A stretch of 13,733 nt of DNA from Planctomycetota bacterium. Its GTDB lineage: Bacteria; Planctomycetota; Planctomycetia; Pirellulales; Pirellulaceae. Position 1 is the stretch's first letter. Every line of letters begins with the position of its first letter. Of the stretch, positions 1 through 7,775 are shown piece by piece. The stretch is taken from positions 1 through 13,733 of the forward strand of contig JAJRVM010000205.1 in assembly GCA_024277285.1 (NCBI GenBank), written 5' to 3'. The notes under the pieces are model-generated. The model searched no databases. It saw only the letters and a program-made list of their open reading frames with translations, and had not been told where the DNA came from. A program made the translations under genes and the position numbers.

Positions 1-1380
1 CAGTTCAATCGTCTGCGCCAAAGCAGTTTCTTGCGCGGCGTGGATCACGTTGGCAATCAACGCACCGCCGCCATTGATGGTCCCCGCATAGATCGTGCGA
101 CCACGACTCTTATCGACTGCCATCGACTCGCCCGTCAGCCAAGCCTCGTCCACAGCGCTTTCCCCCGAAACAACTTCGGCATCGAGCGGAATCCGCTCGC
201 CAGGCCGCACGACAATCAACTGCCCCACCGCCACGCTGCTGACCGGGCGTTGGACGACGCGCCCATCGACTTGAACATTCGCATGGTCGGGTGCCAACTG
301 CAGCAACGCACGAATCGCATTCGATGCCCGCCCCTTAGCTTTCACTTCCAGAAACTTCCCAAGCGTAATGAACGTCAAGATCATCGCCGCGTCGCGGAAC
401 GTCAAGGTGTCGGAACCCATTATCTCGGGGCCGACGATCAGCCCGACAATGCCCGCCACGTAAGCCGTCGTCGTCCCCAACGCGACCAGCGTGTCCATGT
501 TGGTTGAAAGTTGGCGCAGACGCCGCAACGCACCGCGCAGATAGGGCCAGCCCACATATAACTGCACCGGCGTCGCCAACAGGAATTGCAACCAGCGCCC
601 GACCCACATCGGTTCAAAACGCCACAAGCGGCTGACCAGCATCAACGGAATCAACAACAGTACGGCGACAATCAGCCGCCGACGCCAAAAGGTCATTTCC
701 GCACGTTCGCGCAGAAGCATGTTCTGTGCCGCATCGGCCGACGGCATTGCCAACGTCGCGTCATAACCGGCGCGCTCGATCGCCGCAATAATCTGGTCGG
801 TCGAAATGTCGTCGCTCCGCGCAACTACGGAAACCTGGTTCAGTGCCAGGTTCGCATGCGCCTGCGCAACCTCTTCTAATACGTTCAGCGACGTCTCGAC
901 CCGCGCCACACAACTGGCACAGTGCATCCCATCCACGTCAAACAACATGCGATCAGCTGCAGCGCCGTCGTCGACGTTGCGATGAGCTGCCGCGCTGTCG
1001 AGTCGCTCTGACGGCGGATTTGGCCCCGCAACCACGGTCGGTTGTACCTTCGCATCTGCGGCAGTTGGCGCATCTCTCGTATTGGGCGACGTTTCCAATG
1101 AAACCAAATCGGCGGGCTCTCCCAACATCACCAGCGACGTCGGCTCGGCCGATGTGGCCGGCTCCACCGCAGCCTTACCAACTTCATAACCCGCTTGCAC
1201 GACCGCTTGAACCAACTGATCGCGATTGACCACATCCACTTCGTATTCAAGCTCCGCCGTCTTGGTCGCGAGATCAACTTGGCATGCTTTCACCCCGGCA
1301 ACCGACTCCAGTGCACTTGTAAGCGTCGCCACGCAATGGTCGCAACGCAAACCTTCGATCGGTAACGTCAGTTTCCGCAT
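1..1380 (-). CDS. copA: Copper-type P1B ATPase, N-terminal part (cut by window edge)
   Basis: Heavy-metal P-type ATPase that would pump copper (probably Cu+) across the membrane using ATP. Reading leftwards from ATG at 1380 gives 460 open codons with no stop before base 1, so the C-terminal part is missing. Visible parts: first HMA metal-binding domain about residues 2-68 with CDHC at 13-16; a polar Ala/Pro-rich linker about 69-144; second HMA domain about 145-211 with GMHCASC (Cys 154 and 157); membrane segments near 233-250, 264-284, 295-316 and 328-345; then the actuator domain with TGES at 416-419. The CPC transmembrane motif, DKTG phosphorylation site and ATP-binding domain lie outside the window, so copper over another soft metal is inferred from overall similarity. 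The start is backed by GGGAG at 1391-1387, six bases upstream. The usual Pro two residues after TGES is Ala here (TGESMAVDK). Confidence 0.9.
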   Translation of the reverse strand, partial: MRKLTLPIEGLRCDHCVATLTSALESVAGVKACQVDLATKTAELEYEVDVVNRDQLVQAVVQAGYEVGKAAVEPATSAEPTSLVMLGEPADLVSLETSPNTRDAPTAADAKVQPTVVAGPNPPSERLDSAAAHRNVDDGAAADRMLFDVDGMHCASCVARVETSLNVLEEVAQAHANLALNQVSVVARSDDISTDQIIAAIERAGYDATLAMPSADAAQNMLLRERAEMTFWRRRLIVAVLLLIPLMLVSRLWRFEPMWVGRWLQFLLATPVQLYVGWPYLRGALRRLRQLSTNMDTLVALGTTTAYVAGIVGLIVGPEIMGSDTLTFRDAAMILTFITLGKFLEVKAKGRASNAIRALLQLAPDHANVQVDGRVVQRPVSSVAVGQLIVVRPGERIPLDAEVVSGESAVDEAWLTGESMAVDKSRGRTIYAGTINGGGALIANVIHAAQETALAQTIEL

Positions 1381-1463
1381 GGAACTCTCCCGAAACAGGA
1401 ACTCGCAAGAAAACCGTCTTAGCAGCCGTTAACACAATAAGAACAGCGTAGAGCATGGGGCGT

Positions 1464-1493
1464 CGGTCGAGGAGCGACCGTAAGATGTTTATA
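1464..1493 (-). promoter_or_regulatory. Possible promoter -10 and leader hairpin of the copper ATPase gene
   Basis: On the minus strand TATAAA occurs at 1493-1488, with a poor -35 candidate (TTGCGA, 15-base spacer) further upstream. Just downstream, 1480-1464 is a perfect six-base-pair hairpin (CGGTCG / CGACCG) with a five-base loop. Transcription from here would give a leader of roughly 100 bases. No CueR-like dyad was recognised. Position is the main support, so this is weak. Confidence 0.2.
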
Positions 1494-1977
1494 TCGTCGC
1501 GCATGAAATCGCAACTCACGCGTCAAGCGACCCAACACCGACTTAGCGCGCATTGCCCTTCGCCAGCAACCGCAGACTGACATCGGAGTCCGTCGGATGG
1601 GCACCCTTTCCCGTATGCTGCCAAGGCCCCGTCGTCCCCCCTGAGAAGCTGAAAGACCAGAGCCGCAGCAAGCCGTATCATGTTTCGCTCGCGGCGCCGC
1701 ATCGACAGATAGAGAATCCTGCGCTCGACCGCCCCAAGACTTTTCGTCTGTTGCTGATAGCCGACCCGTCATGCCTCCAGGTGGGACAAGCCCGACGGAG
1801 AGCATCAACCGACATCCTCATCAGCCGTGCCTCCCACCGAGCCGCTCGCGGACACGGCCAAATACTCACCCCGTAAACAATGCGGAGCGCGCTGCCCTAT
1901 TTTTCTGAAACGCCGGGGTTGACGCGCGCCTGATGACCCTCGACCCTTCACTAGCGGAAACGGCCCGCAACAGCAAA

Positions 1978-1982
1978 AAGGA
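1978..1982 (+). promoter_or_regulatory. Ribosome binding site of cinA
   Basis: AAGGA lies seven bases before the ATG at 1990. The longer reading, starting at 1933, adds 19 residues that do not resemble the family, and it has no such site, so this motif decides the start. Confidence 0.7.
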
Positions 1983-1989
1983 CCCTTCG

Positions 1990-3243
1990 ATGCGTGCGGA
2001 AGTAATTGCGATTGGCGACGAACTGACCGGTGGCGCGCTGCTTGACACCAATACGCAATGGCTCAGCCAACAACTGGAACAGACCGGAATCCGCGTTGGG
2101 TTTCACACCACCGTTGGCGACGATCTGGACGCCATGGTTGCGGCGATCAGTGTCGCGATTCAGCGCGCGACCGTGATCGTGCTCAGCGGCGGTTTGGGCC
2201 CGACCGCCGACGACTTGACGCGAATCGCCTTGGCCCGCGCCGTCGATCGTCAATTGGTCCGCAATACCGACGCGCTCCAGCACATTCGCGATCTCTTCGC
2301 GCGGCGCGGGCGTTCGATGCCCGAGCGCAACGAGTTGCAGGCCGATTTCCCCGCTGGCAGTCGAGTGATCGCGAACCCGCACGGCACGGCGCCCGGTATT
2401 CACCTTGAAGTGGCCGCCGACAACGCCATGGCAACACACCTGTTCGCCTTGCCCGGCGTGCCCGCCGAACTCAAAGAGATGTGGTCCGAATCAGTCGCTC
2501 CGCGCTTGATCACACTTCTAGGCGATCGGCGCCTCGTCGTTCGGCAGCGCGTAATTCGCTGTTTTGGAATTGGCGAGAGCGCGCTCGAGCAACGTCTGCC
2601 CGACCTGGTTCGGCGTGGTCACCGCCCATCGGTCGGCATCACCGCAAGCGGCGGAGTCATCTCGCTGCGAGTCACGGCCGAAGGGCAAAATGCCGTCGAG
2701 TGCCTGACCCTGCTGGAACCGACCGTGGCAACGATTTATCAGTGCCTGGGGACGTTAGTGTTTGGCGAGCAGGATGACACGTTACAAACGGTCGTCGGAC
2801 GCTTGCTACAGCAAAAGCGTTTGCAGCTGGCCACTGCCGAAATCGGCACATGCGGTTTGCTCGCCTCCTGGCTGTCGGGCGATTCTCAATGCGACGCGTA
2901 TCGCGGGGGCGTTGTCATTCGTTCCGCAGCTGCGCTGCAGAGTGCCCTGGGGGTCGATTTCTTGACAACGAACGATGCCGACACACGTTCCCAACAGGTC
3001 GCCGAGATGGCCCAGAGCGTTCGGGACCGATATCAGGCCGATTTGGGACTTGCCGTCGGGCCTAGCCCACCGCGCGCGCCAGCCAACTCGAATGGCGAAG
3101 AAATCCACTTCGCCTTGGCCGGTCCCGATGGCGTTAGTTCGCACGCTGCAATTTACTCCGCTCACCCAGCCATTCAAAGGCAACTGGCTGCCAAACGCGC
3201 GTTGAATACCGTGCGGCTCTGGCTGCTCGAACAGGGCGGTTAG
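1990..3243 (+). CDS. cinA: CinA-family protein (MoCF domain plus degenerate PncC-like domain)
   Basis: A 417-residue protein with the two-domain plan and usual length of CinA. The N-terminal MoCF/COG1058 domain (about 1-170) is well kept: IGDEL at 8-12, DTN at 19-21, SGGLGPTADDLTR at 66-78, NPHGTAPG at 129-136 and LPGVPAE at 154-160. In studied CinA proteins this domain is an ADP-ribose/nucleotide pyrophosphatase. A linker domain follows (about 175-255). The C-terminal part (about 264-417) aligns by order with the nicotinamide-nucleotide amidase PncC, but its signatures are altered. The family AESxTGG motif reads AEIGTCG at 283-289, losing the Ser. The segment that normally carries a Lys reads GGVVIRSAAAL at 306-316. 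The G-x-AGP loop reads VGPSPPRAP. The amidase is therefore probably inactive, as I recall for E. coli CinA. The start is chosen by AAGGA at 1978-1982 and by the family N-terminus. It appears to be a single gene. Confidence 0.9.
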   Translation: MRAEVIAIGDELTGGALLDTNTQWLSQQLEQTGIRVGFHTTVGDDLDAMVAAISVAIQRATVIVLSGGLGPTADDLTRIALARAVDRQLVRNTDALQHIRDLFARRGRSMPERNELQADFPAGSRVIANPHGTAPGIHLEVAADNAMATHLFALPGVPAELKEMWSESVAPRLITLLGDRRLVVRQRVIRCFGIGESALEQRLPDLVRRGHRPSVGITASGGVISLRVTAEGQNAVECLTLLEPTVATIYQCLGTLVFGEQDDTLQTVVGRLLQQKRLQLATAEIGTCGLLASWLSGDSQCDAYRGGVVIRSAAALQSALGVDFLTTNDADTRSQQVAEMAQSVRDRYQADLGLAVGPSPPRAPANSNGEEIHFALAGPDGVSSHAAIYSAHPAIQRQLAAKRALNTVRLWLLEQGG

Positions 3244-3320
3244 CCTACCAGTGAAACAAAAACCGGAAGAACAGGCATTCCCGTCAAGATCAAGTTCTCA
3301 TCACCCCAGGGCGACACGGC

Positions 3321-3341
3321 TTTCTGCTTTCTGCTTTCTGC
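3321..3341. repeat. Heptamer tandem repeat TTTCTGC x3
   Basis: Three perfect head-to-tail copies of TTTCTGC at 3321-3327, 3328-3334 and 3335-3341, directly abutting the 33-bp repeat pair. The copy number of such a run can vary by slippage. Confidence 0.9.
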
Positions 3342-3407
3342 TTCACCGCACGGACTGCGGTGCCACATTGCGTCTTCACCGCAGGGACTGCGGTGCCACA
3401 CTGCGTC
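3342..3407. repeat. 33-bp tandem repeat, two copies, each with a hairpin
   Basis: Units 3342-3374 and 3375-3407 match at 31 of 33 positions (differences at 3351/3384 and 3368/3401). Each unit holds the inverted repeat ACCGCA / TGCGGT with a five-base loop, so each could fold as a short stem-loop. The minus-strand reading of the unit gives WHRSPCGE-type peptides that I recall from spurious planctomycete ORFs, which suggests a dispersed genomic repeat. Confidence 0.85.
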
Positions 3408-3481
3408 TGCCCTGCGCGCCGGTTTTGCGGCCCTTCCACACTCGACATTCGACGTGCCGGCGAGAATCACAATGAGCCGTT

Positions 3482-3510
3482 TGTTAGCAGCGTGTTAGCT
3501 GATTGTTAGC
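3482..3510. promoter_or_regulatory. Three TGTTAGC boxes at 11-bp spacing (possible operator)
   Basis: TGTTAGC occurs identically at 3482-3488, 3493-3499 and 3504-3510, exactly one helical turn apart with unrelated spacers. Such phased direct heptamers are typical of sites for winged-helix response regulators (PhoB/OmpR type). The array lies about 220 bases before the propeller gene start. The binding role is inferred from geometry only. Confidence 0.45.
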
Positions 3511-3543
3511 GGGCAGTGCATGATCAGGGCAGCGCGGCATGGC

Positions 3544-3579
3544 TTTCGCAAAAACAACGCAGTTTTCGCAAAACAACGC
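3544..3579. repeat. 16/17-bp direct repeat, 20 bp apart
   Basis: TTTCGCAAAAACAACGC at 3544-3560 recurs at 3564-3579 with one A fewer in the A-run. The start-to-start distance is 20 bases, close to two helical turns. It may be an operator pair or a short duplication in the leader of the propeller gene. Confidence 0.8.
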
Positions 3580-3726
3580 CACAGAACGGCCAGCCCCGGA
3601 ACCTTGTCGAGTTCTCGGTGGGGAGGGGTGCCGCAATCGGTCGGCAAACGGCATAATGGAGGAAACAGCCAGTACGAGTGGCCTACCCCGCGATCCCACC
3701 TAATGACTCGCTTTTCAGGCTCGAAT

Positions 3727-6700
3727 ATGAACCACCATCGACCACGGATATACTACATTCGCATCACCGTTTGCCTGCTCTTTTTCGCGCTCGCGGCAAC
3801 GGCTTCGGCCGATTGGCCCATGTGGCGTCACGACGGCGCGCGTACTGCTAATACGCCTGAAGCATTACCCAACGATCTCACGTTGCATTGGGCTCTACAC
3901 CTGCCGGCTCCTCGTCCCGCCTGGCCGGCCGAGCAAGGCAAAATCCGCTTCGACGCATCGTACGAACCGATCGTCGCCGCAGGTCGGTTGATTGTCCCGT
4001 CGATGGTGCAGGACTGCGTCACTGCCTATGCCACCACCGATGGACGGCGGCTGTGGCGTTTTTATGCGGACGGCCCGGTCCGGTTCGCTCCGGTGGCACA
4101 TGGCCATCATATCCTTTTCGCATCCGATGACGGCTATCTCTATTGCCTCGCTGCCGACACCGGTAAGCTGGAGTGGAAATTTCGCGGTGGACCAGCCGAC
4201 CGGTGGCTGCTGGGCAACGACCGGCTGATCTCCATGTGGCCGGCGCGTGGCGCCCCGGTTACGCACGAAGATACCGTATATTTTGCGGCTGGTGTCTGGC
4301 CCTTCATGGGCGTTTTCGTACACGCGGTCGACATCGCCAGCGGGAAACCGATTTGGACCAACAGCGGGACCGGTTCCACCTACACCATGCAGCAACACAA
4401 CAGTCCGGCTTTTGCCGGCGTGGCACCGCAGGGATACTTAGCCGTCAACAACGATATGGTCCTTGTCTCCGGTGGCATGACCGTACCAGCGGCCTTCGAT
4501 CGCACGACCGGTCGCCTTCTCTACTACCGCCCAGGCGACCGGCAGCTTGGCAAAGACATCGGTGGTTACGAGGTCATCATCGGGCCGGGCTGGTTCGTCA
4601 ATCGGGGCGCGTTACTCCAGTTGTCCGACGGCGCACCGCGAATAAGGACCGTCATCAATGTGCTAGACACCGACAGTGCCATTGGAATCGCGGGCGAACA
4701 CCTGGCCGGTTTCGCCACACAGGTCAAGCAAGCGACAAAGGCAACAACCGACGCGCGTGGCAAGCAGAAGCAAACGGTCTCGTTCAACATCAACCAACAG
4801 TGGCGGGCGCGTCTGCCCGAAGGCGTCACGCAACTGCACTTGCAGGCGGGCAACGACCTGTTGGTCAGCGACGACGAGTCGCGGTTGCTCAAACTCGCAC
4901 GTCCCCAATCAGGAGACTCGGACTGCCGCATCTTGTGGCAGGGCCAGATCGATGGCACCGTATGGCGGATGCTCGCTTCCGACGGCAAATTGTTTGTGGT
5001 CAGCCAAGAGGGAGTGATCTATTGCTTCGGCGCTGCGGGACAATGCCCCACAAACGGACCGCTGGCGGTCCATGACGCCGGAAGTCCTACTAATCCGTCC
5101 GCGCCGACTCGGGAAGCACTCATGCCCAATGCGATCGTTGCCCAAACCCTGGCGCAGACACCGCAGCGCGACGGGTATGCGGTTATCGAGGGTCCAAACG
5201 CCCTGGCTACCGCCATGCAACTGGCGGAACAATCACGTTTTCACATCTTAATAATGCAACCAGATCAAGAACGTCGTTTGCAATGGAAGAATAAACTCGC
5301 CGAATCTCAGTTGCTTGGGACACGCATCGCCTTGATACCCGGCGCGCTGGCAGACACACAGCTGCCCGCTTATTTTGCGGACGTGGTGATAGTGCAACGA
5401 TCGTCGGCACCGTTGGCCGATTGCGCCGCAGCGCTCAAGAACGCATACCACATCCTGCGTCCCTATACCGGAACCGCCATTTTGGGCGGCACGCCGGCCA
5501 CTCGCGATGCCTTTGCAAAAGCCCACGAACAGCTGGAGATTCCCGGTCCGGCCAAACCGCTGAAGAACCGCTTGCTTGTCACCCGCCCCGGTCCTCTGCC
5601 GGGCGCCGGGAGCTGGACCAGCCAGAACGGAGACGCGGGAAATACGCTGGTCGCGAAGGAGCACTTGGTCAAGACACCCCTGGGCCTGCTTTGGTTTGGC
5701 GGTCCATCGAATCGAGACGTCTTGCCCCGTCATGGCCACGGTCCCACACCACAAGTGGTGGGCGGTCGGTTGTTCATCGAAGGTCGCGACATGTTGCGCG
5801 CGGTCGATGTCTACACCGGCCGGTTGTTATGGCAGCGCGAGTTCAAAGATGTCGGTATCTTTTATGACAATACGGACCATCACCCCGGTGCCGGAGCTAT
5901 CGGCGGCAACTTCGTGACCACGCTCGACAGCGTCTACCTGGTGTGGGGCCGACGCTGCCTGCGACTCGATCCGGCCACCGGCGAAACGATAGCGGAATTC
6001 CATTTGCCTCCCGACGCCACGGGCGAGAATCCTTACTGGGGATATTTGGCCGTTTCCGGCGACCATTTGATCGCCGGCAGCACGCCGATGCTGTTGTTGA
6101 CGCGCGGTCCCGGCCAAAAGAAAGTGAAAGGAGCCGCCAAACGCGATCTGGCACTCTACTCCAGCTTTGGCGAGGGGAGCCATCGTTTAGTGGTGATGGA
6201 TCGGCTCAGTGGCAAAGTTGCCTGGAAGCGCGACGCGCATTTCAATTTCCGCCACAATGCGATCGCCGTTGGGGATGGCAAGCTGTTCTGTATCGACCGA
6301 ATGACCGAGAAACGACTGGCCTATTTTCGACGCCGCGGCCATGAACCCGTATCGCAATCCAGCTTGCTTGCCCTGGACCTTGAAACAGGCGAACCGATTT
6401 GGCAATCGACCGAAGACGCGTTTGGCACTTGGCTGGCTTATGAACCGTCCAGCAAGCTGCTATTGCAAGCGGGCAGCAAGAATCGCGACCGCGCTGAGGA
6501 CGATCTTGGCGAGGGCATGTCCGTGCATGATGCGACGACCGGTCAAATGCTGTGGCGCAACGACGCGCGCTACGGCGGCCCGCCTATGCTCTATCCCGAC
6601 AAGATCGTCACTCAAGGCAAAGCCATCGATCTGCGTACCGGCCAACCGGTCGATCGTAAACACCCGCTTACCGGCGAGTTGCTGCCCTGGAAGTTCACTC

Positions 6701-7593
6701 GCAATTATGGCTGCTGTACCGCCATCGGCTGTATCAATTTACTGACGTTCCGCAGCGCTGCCGCAGGCTATTTCGATCTCGCCAACGATGGCGGGACGGG
6801 GAACTTCGGCGGTTTCCGGACCAGCTGCACCGCGAACTTGATCGCGGCGGACGGCATCCTGAGCGCACCTGATTACACGCGCACCTGCACCTGCAGTTAT
6901 CAGAACCAATGTTCTGTCGCATTGATCCACATGCCCGATGTCGAGATGTGGACGTTCAACTCGATCGCCTCCAGCTCGCAACGCGTGAAACAATTGGGGA
7001 TCAACTTCGGTGCCCCCGGAGACCGCCGTGCCCAAGATGGTACGCTCTGGCTCGATTTCCCAAGTGTGGGCGGCCCTTCACCCGACGTGCCGATCAGTGT
7101 ATTCGCCGCCCCAATCTCGGGTGACCCAATCTCGGGTGACCCAACCTCGAGCGACTCGACCACCTTCACACGTCAGCACATTTCCGCCGTCGGTGCCACC
7201 GCCCCGCGTTGGGTCTTCGCCTCGCAACTGCACGGCGCACACAAAATCCGAATCCGTCTGGCCGGTGCTGATGACGCCAATGCCAGTAATGCCGATGCTG
7301 ACGAGGAGGATGCTGATGAGAGGGACAACCCGGCAGCGACGTATCGAGTGCGTTTATACCTGGCACCGCCCGACAAAGCGACGATGGCAACGTGCAGACG
7401 AGTGCGGCTGCAGGACAGGGAATTTGAACTGTGGGGCACTGGCGACGTGACGAAGTCCATCAATGGGCTCGTGCGCGAGTTTCACGGCATCCGCGTCAAC
7501 GAACACTTGCAGTTAGAATTCGTATTAAGCAATAACGTCACTGGTCGCGCAGCGATGCCCATCGTATGCGGTATCGAGATTAGCCAAGAATGA
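3727..7593 (+). CDS. Secreted PQQ-like beta-propeller protein with Rossmann-like insert and malectin-like tail
   Basis: A 1288-residue exported protein. From ATG 3727 there is a signal peptide (basic start, hydrophobic core 12-24, likely cut after ASA at 28). This is why I reject the longer frame from 3520, which would bury it, although no good ribosome site precedes 3727. PQQ-type blade ends (D-x-x-TG-x-x-x-W) occur near 100, 140, 200, 256, 692, 746, 823, 882, 933 and 966, splitting into two propeller stretches. Between them, about 464-600, lies a segment with class I methyltransferase-like order (GYAVIEGPNA at 483, LGTRIALIPG, LPAYFADVVIV, a late ILRPY) but without the Gly-rich SAM loop. 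Residues 996-1062 hold seven Cys (996, 997, 1002, 1034, 1054, 1056, 1062) including CTCSYQNQ. A 15-bp repeat encodes ISGDP-type repeats at 1129-1143. About 1150-1288 looks malectin-like, with an acidic insert at 1182-1200. Propellers of this type bind PQQ or act as scaffolds. Substrate and activity are unknown. Confidence 0.85.
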   Translation: MNHHRPRIYYIRITVCLLFFALAATASADWPMWRHDGARTANTPEALPNDLTLHWALHLPAPRPAWPAEQGKIRFDASYEPIVAAGRLIVPSMVQDCVTAYATTDGRRLWRFYADGPVRFAPVAHGHHILFASDDGYLYCLAADTGKLEWKFRGGPADRWLLGNDRLISMWPARGAPVTHEDTVYFAAGVWPFMGVFVHAVDIASGKPIWTNSGTGSTYTMQQHNSPAFAGVAPQGYLAVNNDMVLVSGGMTVPAAFDRTTGRLLYYRPGDRQLGKDIGGYEVIIGPGWFVNRGALLQLSDGAPRIRTVINVLDTDSAIGIAGEHLAGFATQVKQATKATTDARGKQKQTVSFNINQQWRARLPEGVTQLHLQAGNDLLVSDDESRLLKLARPQSGDSDCRILWQGQIDGTVWRMLASDGKLFVVSQEGVIYCFGAAGQCPTNGPLAVHDAGSPTNPSAPTREALMPNAIVAQTLAQTPQRDGYAVIEGPNALATAMQLAEQSRFHILIMQPDQERRLQWKNKLAESQLLGTRIALIPGALADTQLPAYFADVVIVQRSSAPLADCAAALKNAYHILRPYTGTAILGGTPATRDAFAKAHEQLEIPGPAKPLKNRLLVTRPGPLPGAGSWTSQNGDAGNTLVAKEHLVKTPLGLLWFGGPSNRDVLPRHGHGPTPQVVGGRLFIEGRDMLRAVDVYTGRLLWQREFKDVGIFYDNTDHHPGAGAIGGNFVTTLDSVYLVWGRRCLRLDPATGETIAEFHLPPDATGENPYWGYLAVSGDHLIAGSTPMLLLTRGPGQKKVKGAAKRDLALYSSFGEGSHRLVVMDRLSGKVAWKRDAHFNFRHNAIAVGDGKLFCIDRMTEKRLAYFRRRGHEPVSQSSLLALDLETGEPIWQSTEDAFGTWLAYEPSSKLLLQAGSKNRDRAEDDLGEGMSVHDATTGQMLWRNDARYGGPPMLYPDKIVTQGKAIDLRTGQPVDRKHPLTGELLPWKFTRNYGCCTAIGCINLLTFRSAAAGYFDLANDGGTGNFGGFRTSCTANLIAADGILSAPDYTRTCTCSYQNQCSVALIHMPDVEMWTFNSIASSSQRVKQLGINFGAPGDRRAQDGTLWLDFPSVGGPSPDVPISVFAAPISGDPISGDPTSSDSTTFTRQHISAVGATAPRWVFASQLHGAHKIRIRLAGADDANASNADADEEDADERDNPAATYRVRLYLAPPDKATMATCRRVRLQDREFELWGTGDVTKSINGLVREFHGIRVNEHLQLEFVLSNNVTGRAAMPIVCGIEISQE
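7111..7155 (+). repeat. 15-bp in-frame tandem repeat x3
   Basis: CCAATCTCGGGTGAC occurs perfectly at 7111-7125 and 7126-7140, with a diverged third copy at 7141-7155 (12 of 15 identical). It encodes PISGD-PISGD-PTSSD in the linker before the malectin-like tail. The repeat keeps frame, so changes in copy number would only alter linker length. Confidence 0.9.
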
Positions 7594-7626
7594 CATGCGG
7601 CGTGGCATGGCATTCCGTGCCGCATG
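7594..7626 (+). terminator. Strong hairpin directly after the propeller stop codon
   Basis: The base after TGA starts a 12-base-pair stem (CATGCGGCGTGG with CCGTGCCGCATG, two G-T pairs) closing a nine-base loop at 7606-7614. There is no T-run after it, so it may be a non-canonical terminator or an mRNA 3' end stabiliser. Confidence 0.45.
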
Positions 7627-7775
7627 GAAATACGCGATCGAGCATCACTCGTTGGCGTTCCATCCCTCTTTACCAAACCGATTTACCAACCGATTAACCC
7701 CCTTGATGCAACCGCGACCGCGACCGCTCGGCAAATCGGCCAGCGGCGGCGCGCGGCTAACGGAGCCGGCCCTTC

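Larger units (their letters stand above)
1381..1989. other. Long spacer with no recognisable gene
   Basis: About 600 bases between the divergent copper ATPase and CinA genes. Several short open frames exist on both strands (up to 129 codons), but their translations are low-complexity, rich in Arg, Ser and Pro, and resemble no family I know. I found no tRNA-like cloverleaf and no clear repeat. It should hold the two divergent promoters. It could also hold a degenerated gene or an unrecognised small RNA. Confidence 0.5.
3244..3726. other. Repeat-rich leader region between cinA and the propeller gene
   Basis: This 483-base spacer holds no convincing gene. It contains four separate repeat structures (listed separately at 3321-3341, 3342-3407, 3482-3510 and 3544-3579). 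The large downstream reading frame is open back to 3520, but that part has no signal peptide and no family resemblance, so I treat it as leader. A GGAGGA at 3658-3663 looks like a ribosome binding site, yet no in-frame start lies at a suitable distance. Confidence 0.6.

Noticed and set aside
1419..1808. 129-codon minus-strand frame upstream of the copper ATPase gene
   Set aside because: Low-complexity Arg/Ser/Gly-rich translation with no recognisable domain and no convincing ribosome site.
3240..3470. Minus-strand frame encoding WHRSPCGE-type repeats
   Set aside because: It arises from the 33-bp DNA repeat. The DNA structure explains it better than a protein.
3520..3726. N-terminal extension of the propeller gene to the ATG at 3520
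   Set aside because: It overlaps the direct repeat at 3544-3579, has no family resemblance, and would place 69 basic residues before a clear signal peptide starting at 3727.
4173..5075. 300-codon plus-strand frame inside the propeller gene
   Set aside because: Out-of-frame shadow, rich in Arg and Gln, while the main frame has clear propeller motifs.
7669..7727. Short direct repeats (ACCGATT and GCGACC) before the binding-protein gene
   Set aside because: Units are only 6-7 bases and irregularly spaced, not distinguishable from composition bias.
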